A model generated the notes under the pieces. The model was not told the origin of the DNA and did not search any database. It saw only the letters and a program-made list of their open reading frames with translations. The translations under genes were made by a program, and so were the position numbers. 64,000 nucleotides of DNA from Stenopsyche tienmushanensis (taxonomy: Eukaryota > Arthropoda > Insecta > Trichoptera > Stenopsychidae): the NCBI GenBank assembly GCA_008973525.1, contig WACJ01000513.1:806001-870000 (forward strand), written 5' to 3'. Positions 23,096-33,784 of this stretch are shown one piece after another (the stretch's first letter is position 1; the number at the start of each line of letters is the position of its first letter).

Positions 23096-24180
23096 TTTTT
23101 TTAAATCACATTTTATTTGCTTTGAAAAATAGTATTATATTCAGCATCGATATTGGGAGAGCTCAGATGTGATGTCGTTATTTTTGAGTGAAAGCAATCT
23201 CCACTTATGCTTTATAATACACGACGAACATTATAAAGTGCCGAAGGCATTAAAACGCGAAATGTCAGAAATACTATCAAAGGTACTCAATATGTCTAAA
23301 ATTTTGAAAGTTTGGCTTTGACTCGACCGAAGCGAAAAATGACAACTCAAATCGATATGTGCTGATTTACTCCAACGATATTTTATTACTGCATTTTAAT
23401 TTTTAAAAATGCAAAAGAAGAAAACTTTTATAATTTAGATTGACTTTTTGCAATTCTATCGAAATTTGTCCGAAAAATACGACAATTACTTTTGGGGCAT
23501 ATTCGATGTTACTTTCCGGACAGAAGATTTCTTGTGATTTGTGGAAAATTTTCTACGGTTTGTGAGATATATCGACTTTCGACGAGCTTTCATAGAAGTT
23601 CATACCACTTTTCCACTGTCATTCTGAGCTTTTCAAATCATTTAACCGAAGAAACGAAACTGAAATTCAACTTCTCCATTTTCCATCGAGTATTGATCTA
23701 TTTGTCGTATTCTGCAAAAAACAACCAACGAATGTTGAAATTTTACTCCCACGCCAAAATAATATCTTACAATTGGAAAATGTAAATAACCACAACAATA
23801 ATAAAGCTGAATTTATGAATTTTGTAATTTGGTTCAATATTTGGATAAAATAAATATGTATATTTTTTTTCGATCATGCTGTTAAATTTAACGAGGAATG
23901 TAAATGCCATTCGTTATTTTAGCTTTGAGGGCGTATACGTCATACGTATAGATTTTTGATTTAACATAGCCCTAAAAGGAGAACTCTAATGGCGTTAAAT
24001 AGTAAACATGCCGCTAACGTGTCTTCGAACCGCTCGTGCAGAATGTCCATCGTGGCATACGCTGTGTGTCTTGTTGAAACCACATATCAATGGCGTTTTG
24101 GATGAAGTACGGATCGACAATTCATCCAGACATTTTGAAAATAAAAAAATCATAATCTTCTACAATAATTTGCCATACAC
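23096..24180. other. No gene recognised
   Basis: AT-rich sequence. A 97-codon plus-strand frame at 23492-23785 starts with TTG and has no domain. Confidence 0.35.
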
Positions 24181-24491
24181 TACTAAATAATTCGATTAGA
24201 TAAATTCGATAGATATTGCTTTAATATCATGGCCGCTATAGTCTAACCAATGTCCGGAGAGTATGAAGGATGAGGTAAAAAATCACTAATTCTGGCCGTT
24301 TTTTGGCAATTGCATCCTTTAGATCAGGGATGGCCAACCCAAATGATCTTGCGGGCCACTTTGGCAATGCATCATAACTCCGCGGGCCGCATATAAAATT
24401 ATATATCCCCATATTAGATTTAGATACACTATAGACATTTTTTTGGAGTGAAAAATTGAAATATAATGAGTTATTATTTTTGTGTTTACTA

Positions 24492-25140
24492 TAAGGAGGA
24501 CCGAAAAAAATCCAAAAAAAAATTCCTTAAAGAAAACTTTTATTAAAAAAAAAACAAATATTATCAAAAAAATAGTTTCTGTTGTTAACATGTTAACATG
24601 TTGCAAATGCACGTAAATTAGACACTCTAAATTAGATAAGAGAGCGTGGGAAAGAATGTGAGACAAAAAGGATGATGTAAAACCGATGTGAAGCAAAAAC
24701 ATGGTCTCAATGATGTACATTTCAATTTTAGAAAAACTCGTGTCACTGGGTTGACAATCCAGAATGGCGAGTACATAACACTATTTTAGGGGCAACCCTG
24801 AAATCTCTATCGTTATTTTTATTTTATTTTTCTTCATCTATGAAATTTATTAAGTTTTAACACTTTTCCATATGTATCTGTAATTGTTTTTGTTACTTCT
24901 TTCTCCTTCATTTCTCGGTTAAAAAATAACAAAATACAATGCCGTAAATGTTCTTCATCGATTATTGGGCCTGACATTCTTAACAAACAACGATAACAAA
25001 TAATATAAATAAAAATAGCAAATTCACGACCCCCACGATCTACTAGCATCATAAAATATGTATTTACTCTACGGTGTCTTGACACAAACTGACCCTAAAA
25101 TCAGATACCTAAAAATTTTGATTTCTTTCCGGTCCTCCTA
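24492..25140. mobile_element. TIR element nested in the hAT (deleted mariner-like)
   Basis: Terminal inverted repeats TAAGGAGGACCGAAAAAAAT (from 24492) and, inverted, TAGGAGGACCGGAAAGAAAT (ending 25140) bracket about 650 bp. TA is present at the left flank. The minus strand encodes a mariner-type N-terminus from an ATG at 24977 (MSGPIIDEEHLRHCILLFFN, then ITDTYGKV) before a stop at 24834. An orphan end of the same type lies at 733. Confidence 0.7.
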
Positions 25141-25383
25141 ATATTATTCTTAAATGTAAACATAGATAATATAATAATAATGATACTCAATTTATATTGT
25201 AAAGAAATATATAAATCTAAAAATTAAATATAAGAAATTCATAAATATAAATAAAATCATTAAAAAATATTTTACTAGTGCGATATTTGTTTCTCCATTC
25301 TTTCACTTAGCTTTTGGAAATCGATCTCAGTTAGTGGGTCTCAGGTGGTTAAGCATTTATATTTGGAGATATTCTGGAATCGA

Positions 25384-25573
25384 TTAAAATTTAACTTGAA
25401 AAGGAGATAAATATATTTCAAAAATTTTATTGTGCTTGTCTAACTGTAAATTACTGAATCGGCTTTCAAAATCAGCTGTAAGTTTTCTTATTTCTTTTGC
25501 ATATTTAATGTAATTGTTACTTTTTGATTTCTTAAATTCTTTCAACAATGGAAGGTGATGAGCGTAATTACTT
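25384..25573 (-). pseudogene. hAT transposase C-terminal remnant
   Basis: A 62-residue open stretch with normal codon structure ends in TAA. It contains IKYAKEIRKLTADFESRFS and then KIFEIYLSPFQVKF. This resembles the region before the dimerisation domain in hAT transposases (FxxRFxD...LFxNPF). It lies in the expected place inside the hAT element at 24325-25701. Confidence 0.6.
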
Positions 25574-26250
25574 TTTAATTGTGATTACTTTGGCCAGTAT
25601 AAAATAGATATATTTTTTAAAAGTATGATGATTCTCGCGGGCTGAAAAAATATTCCAGGCGGGCCGCATGCGGCCCGCGGGCCGCGGGTTGGCCATACCT
25701 GCTTTAGATTGTCTATTTGGAAACAATATTTTGTTGAATTGGTCGTTTTACCTTGCTGAAGTAGCTCATAATAAACTACCCCCTTCCAGTCCCACCAAAT
25801 ACATAGCAAAACTTTTTTTGGATGTAGGCCAGTTTTAGCTACAGTTAAAGCTTCTCTACCCTTAGTTCAAGACCGTTTATGTTGGATATTCTCATAGTTG
25901 GAGTATCCAAATTTCATCTCCAGTGACAAGTCTCTTCAAAAAAGATTGTTATTATGTCGTTGGAGAAGAAGATCGCATGTTGAAATACGCTGAAGTTTAT
26001 TTGGGTCAGTCAGTTCATGAGGAAGCTACACATCTGAACGATTGATGTATCCCAATTTTGTCAGATGATTATGGACGGATGTCCATGGAATTTCTAACTT
26101 GTTAGCTGACCCCCGATATACTATTGGGGGTTTTCTTCAACCATGGCAACCATGGCATTTGCGAAAGAAACTTATGGGACAATCTAATACAATCATCTCA
26201 CCTGAACAATATAAATACGCAAATTTGTACTTCGCTGTCGTAATGCGATT

Positions 26251-26722
26251 AGAGACAATTCATGTTGAATACATATTTCTTGTTTATATAATTCATCATT
26301 TTAATAAAGGCGGTATTGAAGTATTAATCATGGATATCCAAGCATAATTAATAACTTTTCGATCGTTTTATGTGGATATGATTCCATTGATGACATTTAC
26401 CACCAATTTATTTTGTTTTATTGTTCGAACGTCCCTAAAGATTTCTAAAAAGCTATCTTTTACAAAAAAAAAAACAGCGATGCAACACGTATATTGCGAT
26501 TGAATTATTTAAATGCAAATCATAACTGCATATGCGCCGCTCAAAACATATTTCCCTGTGCGTTGCATCAATCCATTTTGCATCACAAACATGCATTTGT
26601 ACGGGAATAAATGAATATTTTATTATTATTCTAATGCAATTCGCTAATGTTGTTGAATTTGCTTCTTGCTTCTATCTGCATATATTAATATAAGCATTCT
26701 GACGATTGATATTAGGAACGCT
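26251..26722. other. No gene recognised
   Basis: AT-rich unique sequence between the nested mariner and the candidate exons. Confidence 0.4.
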
Positions 26723-26833
26723 TCAACTCTTCAGTCGAGACGAGGGTAGAAACTTTGAAGCCCCTAAAATGTTGAGCCAAACATAGGAACCGAAGTTTGA
26801 GCGGATATCGAGTTCCATGGCGTATATTGCGGT
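26723..26833 (-). CDS. Candidate terminal exon, unknown product
   Basis: On the minus strand a pyrimidine tract and acceptor (CTCTATTTTTATTTCAG, immediately before 26833) precede an open stretch of 36 codons beginning TAIYAMELDIRSNFG and ending SSRLKS and a stop at 26723. No domain is recognised. It is short, and the case rests mainly on the good acceptor. It could join the upstream candidates at 26964-27146 and 28465-28715, or be chance. Confidence 0.25.
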   Translation of the reverse strand, partial: TAIYAMELDIRSNFGSYVWLNILGASKFLPSSRLKS

Positions 26834-26963
26834 CTGAAATAAAAATAGAGCTGAATGGCGATGAAATGACTTTTTGCAGTTATATTTGAGCGAAAAATAA
26901 AAAGCGCCAACTGCTATCACAACATTGATATCTTACAGCGTAGCGTATATTTCAAATCTGAAA

Positions 26964-27146
26964 TCATCGTCTCTTAAGATCCTTCGCCAAATATTTGTCC
27001 ACGAAAGCAAACAGTCCCTGTTGTTTTGATGAATTATTGCGACTTTCTATTTGCTCAAGACTCAAATTCTCAAAGTACCGCACAAAAAATTGTGCTATTC
27101 CAAAAAAATAACCCAATACACCCAAAAAAAATAGCATTGAAAGCAT
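26964..27146 (-). CDS. Candidate small membrane-protein ORF or exon
   Basis: An ATG-started 60-codon frame begins with a hydrophobic stretch (residues 1-22, MLSMLFFLGVLGYFF...) that could span a membrane. A charged tail ends KYLAKDLKRR. A possible acceptor (TTTTTTTGGAATAG) lies inside the hydrophobic part, so the real segment could be shorter. I do not recognise it. Confidence 0.2.
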   Translation of the reverse strand: MLSMLFFLGVLGYFFGIAQFFVRYFENLSLEQIESRNNSSKQQGLFAFVDKYLAKDLKRR

Positions 27147-27249
27147 TACGATATAAAAAATAAATGCCCGTTTAATTTATTATAATAAAACTTAGTATTA
27201 TTTTTATCTTTATTTTACCTGTCTTCTTACTACTGAGTTCGTTCACTAT

Positions 27250-27545
27250 CGATGCATATAGTTGCGAGATGAGAAGATCAGATCTTCCCGCGTCCAAGAC
27301 GAGCGGTCGGATCCCAAGGCTTAATAAGTTCAGACTGTTATAGACAATGCCTCAAAACTCAAATTTAGACCAATTTTATGTAATATTTACCTTTTTTAAA
27401 GAAGAAACTAATAACTATGCTCGGATAAAAGAAGCGCAGCAGTTTGGATCAACGAGTGACCGTAAAAATGCGATGATTCGTACAGATCATAATTTGAATA
27501 GCAGAGACAGCCGTTCTCAAATATCGAGGAGGTATTTATGTTGCA
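27250..27545 (+). repeat. Dispersed family G, copy 2
   Basis: It matches 13795-14290: CTTCCCGCGTCCAAGACGAG, CGGTCGGATCCCAAGGCTTA, TTTGGATCAACGAGTGACC and GATCATAATTTGAA. The 90-codon plus-strand frame over it (27347-27619) is therefore not independent evidence of a gene. Confidence 0.6.
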
Positions 27546-27599
27546 TGCAAAAAATAATTGTCAGCTTTGAGAACATTTCCTTAGATGAAATATTTCAAC

Positions 27600-27835
27600 C
27601 AAAAATCGAAAAATATTGAGAGTCCGCGTATTAAAGTAACCACATATAAATATGAATCGATCGGTTTCCTGTTGATGATACAAGCACATAGATTTGAGAG
27701 CTTTCGGTCCAATTCAATATTGGCGAATGCAATTTCAGCTCTTCTATGCAAGGAAAATAAGTTAACAGTAGCCCTGATAGAGAATACGGACATTCCGAAG
27801 AGCTTGTCCGTATTAAGACTATATAATCGATAATC
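27600..27835 (+). repeat. Dispersed family C, copy 1
   Basis: It matches 29935-30110 and 45530-45735. Shared words include GTCCGCGTATT, AATATTGGCGAATGCAATTT, AGCTCTTC and ATACGGACA. Confidence 0.65.
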
Positions 27836-28144
27836 ATATTGAAATTTATTCCGTGCTAATTTTAATTGCTTTTTTTTATCTGATCACTATTTTATTTGCA
27901 CTTTCTTAGAAAATCTTAGAATTTCCATAACATAATTTTCCAAATTGTTTAAAAATCAATAGCAATATCGATAACCAATAGTAAATTTGTTAAATACTTC
28001 AATATTCAATTACATGACATATTAATATTGGTATATCATATATTTGGGGAACCCGAAAGCATTCACGTATTTTGAGAGCAAATTGATGCAAAATTATATA
28101 TAAAATACGGGAATTAATTATCCTTGTGTCTCGATCCCACTTTT

Positions 28145-28200
28145 CGCCCTGATCGTTTGAAGTTTCACTTTTCGTGACGTTCAAGGCGATTTTCCCAAAG
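28145..28200 (+). repeat. Family B, right-half fragment (28.1 kb)
   Basis: It carries the right-half signature GTTTCACTTTTCGTGACGTT. Confidence 0.5.
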
Positions 28201-28464
28201 GACCGAAATTAGAATATGTTCTCGAAACTTAGTTTGATGACCATTGCGCCTTTGGACCGAAGTACAATAAATACGGATGGCATTAAGGTAATCTCAGGAT
28301 ATCTCAAACGAGCAAATAAGCTTTGCTAAATTAAACAGAAACGGAATATAGTCCGAATGAGCTCATAAACTTTCGCTGCTGCGACTACTTTGATAGCAGT
28401 CTATTGAATGTGTCATTTTATGATTAATTGTTCTATGAGGAAGTCAATGTGAACAGTTTCTTAC

Positions 28465-28715
28465 TACTGCAATAATTTAAATTCAATATTACATTCATAC
28501 ATTAGTTTATGGTTATATTTGAATTGTTCGGTTGAAGGGTGTAAGTGTTGTAGGGTGAAAAGTTTCTTTGCCGGGTATACATCGTTTTCTTTTAGCCACT
28601 TTAGATGAGTGTCGAGACGACGAATGACACCCTTAAGTTCCTCGTTTTCATACGTGTCAGTAACATTTTCATCTTTCTCTCTTGCCTCATTATCATCCTC
28701 ATTTTCCTTTACAAC
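28465..28715 (-). CDS. Candidate internal exon, unknown product
   Basis: The minus strand is open from an ATG at 28820 to 28464. Inside it a strong acceptor (TCTATCATTTTACAG before 28715) and a consensus-like donor (GTAAGA after 28465) frame an 83-codon segment. It begins with an acidic, low-complexity stretch (VVKENEDDNEAREKDENVTD), then a basic, possibly helical part (VIRRLDTHLKWLKEN), then an aromatic tail. I do not recognise it. The splice sites on both sides, acidic composition and length make it the best internal-exon candidate in the window. Alternatively it is a single-exon ORF of 118 codons, or chance. Confidence 0.35.
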
Positions 28716-28824
28716 CTGTAAAATGATAGATGAAATTTTTTGGTTGGTATTATATATATTTTTGAAGGATTCTATTGGAGTTATTAGATTTTTTTGTTTT
28801 AAAGTTAGCACACTTGGCATATAA

Positions 28825-29700
28825 AAAGGATCCTAATGGTTATTTTATTTGGTCCCATGTGTTTTTCGGCCATTTATTCAGTCACAGTAAATTCTTCCGA
28901 TGGAGAGGTCGTCTCGCTTATAGTAGTGATGTGATGAGTCGATAACATGTTACGAGTTGGGTTAGGTTGTTAAGAGAAGAGTTAAATGCATTCCAAAATT
29001 ATTTTAGATAGATTTAGATAATTTTATTTCTTTGAAAATATGCACCCCTTAACTTTTATAATGCCTCTTGATTTGATGCACTTTTCAAATATTTATTTAT
29101 TCTCATGTTATATGAAATATTTACTCAAAATATCACAAGAATAGAGCTTTTTTGCGAAAAATGTTTGGTGATGGTATAGAAAACTCTAAAGCAAATATTG
29201 CAATCCATATTTCATAACCACTATAGTAAATCAAACATTTTTATTACAATCTGACTGATGAACAAAAATACACGGTATTCGAAAAATGAACATAAATCCT
29301 TCAAAGCCATTATGAAATTTTAATATAAAATGCAACCCTATATGCATTCGAATCGTGATATTAATATATTAAATGGTCGCGAGATTTTGACTAAGGCAAT
29401 AATATTATCAATGAGAGTATATTTATAAAATAATTGGTTGAGGATCTGTTTCAATTAGGGATAACAATAAGTCAATCTCGAATTATAAGGGTCGTTCTGA
29501 CTTTAAGGGTTGCCTTTATTGGCGATTTAAACAGTTAGCTGTCAAGACTGCTCAAAAGCTTTTTTTGTGGTTTATAACTGCCATTCTGACCTTTATCGAA
29601 TGTAGGCGATCTTCATAGGAGATATTTTTAGGGTTGGAATTCTTGATGTGGAGATTTTTCTATTTGCCTTCCACAGGTTGCAAAATTAAGATAAAAATAT
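28825..29700. other. No gene recognised
   Basis: AT-rich sequence with no assigned repeat or coding region. Confidence 0.4.
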
Positions 29701-29706
29701 TTGGAT

Positions 29707-29760
29707 TGGAATTTTAGCTAAAAGATGAAGCTGTGTTTGTGTAATAAATAATAAAAAAGT
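29707..29760 (+). repeat. Family B, left end only (29.7 kb)
   Basis: AGCTAAAAGATGAAGCTGTG followed by TTTGTGTAATA. The copy is truncated after the TAATAAAA block. Confidence 0.65.
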
Positions 29761-29809
29761 ATTGCGTTTGATGAAATTTCAAAATACCCATTTAAATTTT
29801 TATTCAACC

Positions 29810-29845
29810 GACATCAGGTCGTGTACTTCTGGGACTACCCTCGTA
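29810..29845 (-). repeat. Orphan mariner end (family M1)
   Basis: AGGTCGTGTACTTCTGGGAC, then TACCCTC, is the inverse of the M1 left end at 3391. No transposase is adjacent. Confidence 0.65.
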
Positions 29846-29934
29846 CACACGTGTCAAAGCTATTGAATTTCGAAATCATCTCTCTGTTGAACTTGTTTTC
29901 AAATGAGCAGACCGGAATGAGTTAAAGTATTCGC

Positions 29935-30110
29935 TTGTAGGGATCCGTTCATCTGTCTGTTATTCAGGAACATATATTTGATAGTTAATATTGGCGAATG
30001 CAATTTCTGCTCTTCTGAGTACAGAAGAGAAGTTAAGCGCATAGTCTAAACGGAAATACGGACACATTGATGGGCTTGTGTATATTTGAACTTTGATTTA
30101 AAAAACACAC
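29935..30110 (+). repeat. Dispersed family C, copy 2
   Basis: Shared words with copies 1 and 3 are TTCAGGAACATA, AATATTGGCGAATGCAATTT and AATACGGACAC. Confidence 0.6.
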
Positions 30111-31084
30111 ATCTTGTATGTCTCGTTTGAGCTAATAAACAGTTGCAATGTTGCATTTCTTTAAATTTCTTTAAATAATTTCAGCAAAGATCAAATTTTA
30201 CTATACATTTTATGACATCTTTGGGGGTTGATTAAGGAGCTTTGGCTTTATTAAGCAGACAGGGGAATAGATTCCAGAGCATTTATTAATAAAGAAGCCT
30301 GACTTACGCTTCAAATGAATTGGTTGAAGAGCTCAACGTCATTTTATGACGTTTATTGAGTGTATAATAAGGAATCAAGTTGTAAAAAAATAAAATCAAA
30401 CTTGATAGGATCCCGTCAAAAAATCGCTAGACCAATTTAAATGTACGCAAACAAGTTCATAAAAAAGCAGGACTGAAAATTTACGACGGCTTCATACGGG
30501 GTTGATTTAAGGGTACTAAAATTATAGCCCCGGCGACACTTGCTTTATGGATTTAGCTATTTTTAATGTTGCCCTTCACTTGCACTTCCACGTTTGCTAC
30601 CTTTAAATCTATTTTTTAATAACGGAGCATGCAGGATTTAACCAACTTGAAACCACTGAAATGCCACGCCGCAAAGTGAGAAAGCGGATTAATTTTATGC
30701 CATTTGTGGACACTCAAAGGGCGTGCAATTTAGTGGAAGTTATAAAGCTTTCAGTGGAAACCGTTTCAATAATGTTAATTTATATTGGAGCTTTTTAAAC
30801 GCCGGCTGAACATACTTTAGTGGCGGTTCGTTTAATGAAATATGCAGAACTGCTCACGGATAAAGCCCACTTCAAAGATAATAAAATCATATAAAGTCGC
30901 AGTTCTTGATATTTTCAGGGCACTTTTCACTATCCAACCACTAGCGCTTTTTAAGTTTTCAGCTCTGCGAGACACATTAAAAGTTCAGCGTTTGTCAATA
31001 AGAGCGTTCGGGTCCATTGCAAAAAAATATGCAATAAAATCAAATTGAAAACTTTTTAAAAACGTAACGACATCATTTTTATGG
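30111..31084. other. No gene recognised
   Basis: AT-rich sequence; a 68-codon plus-strand frame at 30842-31048 has no domain. Confidence 0.4.
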
Positions 31085-31320
31085 TAGTGGATAGTCATAT
31101 CGCATCTGATGACTTTTTGAGTCTGTTTATAACCACGGATAAAACATGGATCTATCATTTCACATCTGAGACAAAGAAACAGTCAAAACAATTGACTAAA
31201 AGGGAAGAATCGGCTATGGGAACTTTTTGCAACGTTTGAGTGATGAAATCAAGAAAAACCGACCACATTTGCTTAAAAAAATTAATTACATAATCAAGAC
31301 AAGTGTTCTAAGACTACCCC
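31085..31320 (+). pseudogene. Mariner (M1) transposase fragment with right end
   Basis: It reads FITTDKTWIYHFTSETKKQS and then LQRLSDEIKKNRPHLLKK, the mariner segment holding the first catalytic Asp and the block after the second. The terminus AAGTGTTCTAAGACTACCCC lies at 31301-31320. Intervening sequence is deleted and the frame is broken. Confidence 0.7.
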
Positions 31321-31325
31321 CATAA

Positions 31326-31660
31326 CATATCATTCAATAAGTCCGTAAAATGCTGATAAAACAACTTCTTTAATAAACAACAACCAGCTGATATTTGCGT
31401 TTTTAGTCATTTTGTTGTAGTTGCTGTCCACTCAGCTGACTGCCGATTTGTCTCTGGTGTATGGTGATGAACCCATTTTTCATCCATTGTTACATATCGC
31501 ATGAAAAAATCTTTTTTATCGCGTTGAAACAGCTCCAAATAGCGCTCTGAATTGTCAACACGTTGTTGTTTTTGAACGACTGTGAGCTAACGCGGTACTC
31601 ACATCGGACAGAGCTTTCAGCAATTTTCTCTTGGCTCGATACTCTTTACTTATCTCACGG
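31326..31660 (-). pseudogene. Mariner fragment of a second subfamily
   Basis: Immediately after the M1 end, a different terminus (CATATCATTCAATAAGTCCG, 31326-31345) is followed by minus-strand transposase pieces: RYVTMDEKWVHHHTPE (about 31498-31451), and before it QKQQRVDNSERYLELFQRDK in a shifted frame. Two unrelated mariner relics therefore abut here. Confidence 0.6.
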
Positions 31661-31683
31661 CACTCTGTACTTTATTATTCACA

Positions 31684-31815
31684 CAATATAAATTGTTAGC
31701 TAAAAGATTGTGTTTGTGTAATATATAAAAGGTGTTAATGATAGCGCATGCGTGTGTGCGATAGAGACGGCTATACTACAAGCGATTCTCCTCCTCTTTC
31801 CAACCAATTGCCGTT
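31684..31815 (+). repeat. Family B copy (31.7 kb), internally deleted
   Basis: TTGTTAGCTAAAAGATTG, GTGTAATATATAAAAG, GCGCATGCG, a GATAGAGACGG block, CTACAAGCGATTCTC and CCTCTTTCC occur in family order. The A-box region is deleted. Confidence 0.7.
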
Positions 31816-31845
31816 TGTTTAATTATTCATCTCGTTCATCCCGAT

Positions 31846-31990
31846 TTCCCCTACCGTATATATACATATATATATGAATGCCTGTTTGTATGTATGTATA
31901 TATTGTATACGCTCTTATACCATTTATCCGATTATAATGAAACTTTGGGGAGTTGTTGTGCGCAACTCCATGAACGTTATATATTAATAT
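31846..31990 (+). mobile_element. Helitron-like 5' region (tentative)
   Basis: A TATA-rich start is followed by ATGCCTGTTTGTATG, CGCTCTTATACC and ATTTATCCGATTATAATGAA. This resembles a word order I associate with Helitron/Helentron non-autonomous elements in insects. No 3' hairpin or CTRR end was identified. Confidence 0.3.
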
Positions 31991-32099
31991 AAGTATTGTC
32001 TGGATACGAAATTAGTTTTGCGAGATGTTTAGCGGATGCACCATGTTGTATGCTAACATTATATCAACTTATGTTTGAAATTAAATCATAGAAATATAA

Positions 32100-32990
32100 T
32101 CCAGTAATACTAATAAAAAATATTGAAAGTTGTTGAAGTCACGATGGTTGAAATTTGCAATACATTAATTATTAATTAGTAATCATATTTAAAAATCCAC
32201 GATTTCTGGAAACTTCTGAGCACGCGATCTCCTCTTGTGCATGTTTTCTGAATTTATTTGCACAAAAAACATTAAATATTCGTAAAGGTCGCGTTACGGA
32301 GATTATTCAAATAGGGAAGTGAGCATCCCATAAAATATTTATTACATTCGTATGACCCAGATACCACTACATGATACATAAACATTAATAAAACGGCGAA
32401 AGCGAAATTTTACAATACGAATCTACAAAAAGGACCAGCATTCAACAGGCAGGCTCGTGACCATTGAGCAAAAATGTGACGATCCTAAAAAAGGACGAGA
32501 GGTCGCTCGAATGGGAGGAGAGCTCTCCCATCCCGAATATCCGTTTTTAAATGTACATACATACGTATATTTATAAATGTGTTTTTGGAGATTTAAATTT
32601 TTCAATGGCTTAAAAATAAACACATTTCCAATTTTAACATGCTTTTCTTGCATAGATTAAATGAAATGGCAATATTCATTTTTTCCCCCCAATTAACACC
32701 CTTTACGACACCCCTTAGCGATCCCTATTATGGGACCATTACCAACCATTTTGACATGGTTTTTCATGGCATATATATGTGCTTTTAGAAATAAATTGTA
32801 ATATTTGGTTCGTGGAATTTTGACAGTGCCTTCAAAAAAATCGCCAATCAAAATTTCATACATATAAGTTATTTTTATATTTTTAGTTAAGTCTTATATT
32901 ATTACGCTTTTATAGTAGGTTAGCTTTATATTTTGCGTACTCATTATTGAAGTGAATTTTTTAATGATGCGGTGGAGTTAATTGGGTCGA
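32100..32990. other. No gene recognised
   Basis: AT-rich sequence; a 76-codon minus-strand frame (32423-32653) has no domain. Confidence 0.4.
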
Positions 32991-32994
32991 ATCT

Positions 32995-33130
32995 ATTATC
33001 TCCGTCTCTATCGTATATCAAGTAAATAGACACGCTATGAGGACGCGCTGCGTCGTTTCTAATATGTGTGTGCGTGCGCTTATTTTATTATATATTACAC
33101 AAATTTAGTTTAGTTATTTTGTTAACAATT
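32995..33130 (-). repeat. Family B copy (33.0 kb), minus strand
   Basis: Read on the minus strand: AATTGTTAAC, TTGTGTAATATATAATAAAA, then TAAGCGCACGCACAC and TACGATAGAGACGGAG. Confidence 0.65.
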
Positions 33131-33784
33131 TCTATTGTCTAAAAGTGTGAGCCTTTAAAAAATGGAAGAGAGCAAATAAACCGTCAAGAAAAGTATCAAC
33201 AAGTACTATACAAATAAGCAGAGAGTATAGAGCAAGGCAGACGGCAAAAAAATGTAAACAGTTGAAAAATGAAAAAAAGCAAAGCATTAAATCAACTTTT
33301 CCCAGGAGCTAAGAATATTTCAAATGAAAAATCTTTCCATTGAATGAAATAAAAAAATATATAAAAGGTCGTTAATAATAAATTTCGCGCAAAAAAATCT
33401 TGCTAAAAATTATTAATCATTTTTCGTTATTTAATTTATTAGCAATATTCGTTTATTCAAATGTATTCATTATATATTTTGGAAAGCTTGATAAAGCACA
33501 AATTGATTGAACTACCATTTTGTACAGGATACGTTGCAAATAACAACTACAGTTCGAATTCAATTAAAAAGGCATTCTTCCTTTCAAGTATTCAATTAAT
33601 AGAATACATTGTGTAACATATTTTGAGCGAATAAATCAGATGAGAGATTTTTGTACGAAATTCAACGAATGAATCATTTTTGGTTACTGGATCAAACGAA
33701 AAAAGGAAATAGTACAAAATAAAATAAAAGTGGAAAATGCGCGAGAGTTTCGCGTGGTAGAAATAAATCTTTTTGGTTCCTAGT
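33131..33784. other. No gene recognised
   Basis: Very A-rich on the plus strand; no feature assigned. Confidence 0.4.

Larger units (their letters stand above)
24325..25701. mobile_element. hAT transposon with perfect 8-bp target duplication
   Basis: Ends are CAGGGATGGCCAACCC (24325-24340) and its inverse GGGTTGGCCATACCTG (25686-25701), matching at 15 of 16 bases. Both have GC-rich subterminal CGGGCCGC motifs typical of the CAGGGGTGGGCAACC class of hAT elements. The flanking repeat CTTTAGAT is identical on the two sides (24317-24324 and 25702-25709). At 1377 bp it is too short for a complete hAT and retains only a C-terminal transposase fragment. Confidence 0.93.
24181..26250 (-). mobile_element. 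Mariner element split by a hAT insertion
   Basis: On the minus strand the transposase reads from the right: HNHLTKLGYINRSDV and LPHELTDPNKLQ (about 26080-25995), LFLKRLVTGDEIWI (about 25945-25904), LCIWWDWKGVVYYELLQQGK (about 25806-25747), then ...QIDNLK at the insertion point. It resumes left of the hAT as DAIAKKRPEL and HPSYSPDI (about 24262-24239). The VTGDE, CIWWD and YSPD blocks are standard mariner core motifs. Stops and shifts occur outside these blocks, so it is a pseudogene. Terminal repeats are not clearly seen. Confidence 0.8.

Noticed and set aside
27347..27837. Plus- and minus-strand frames of 68-90 codons at 27.3-27.8 kb
   Set aside because: They lie across dispersed families G and C, whose other copies do not keep the frames.
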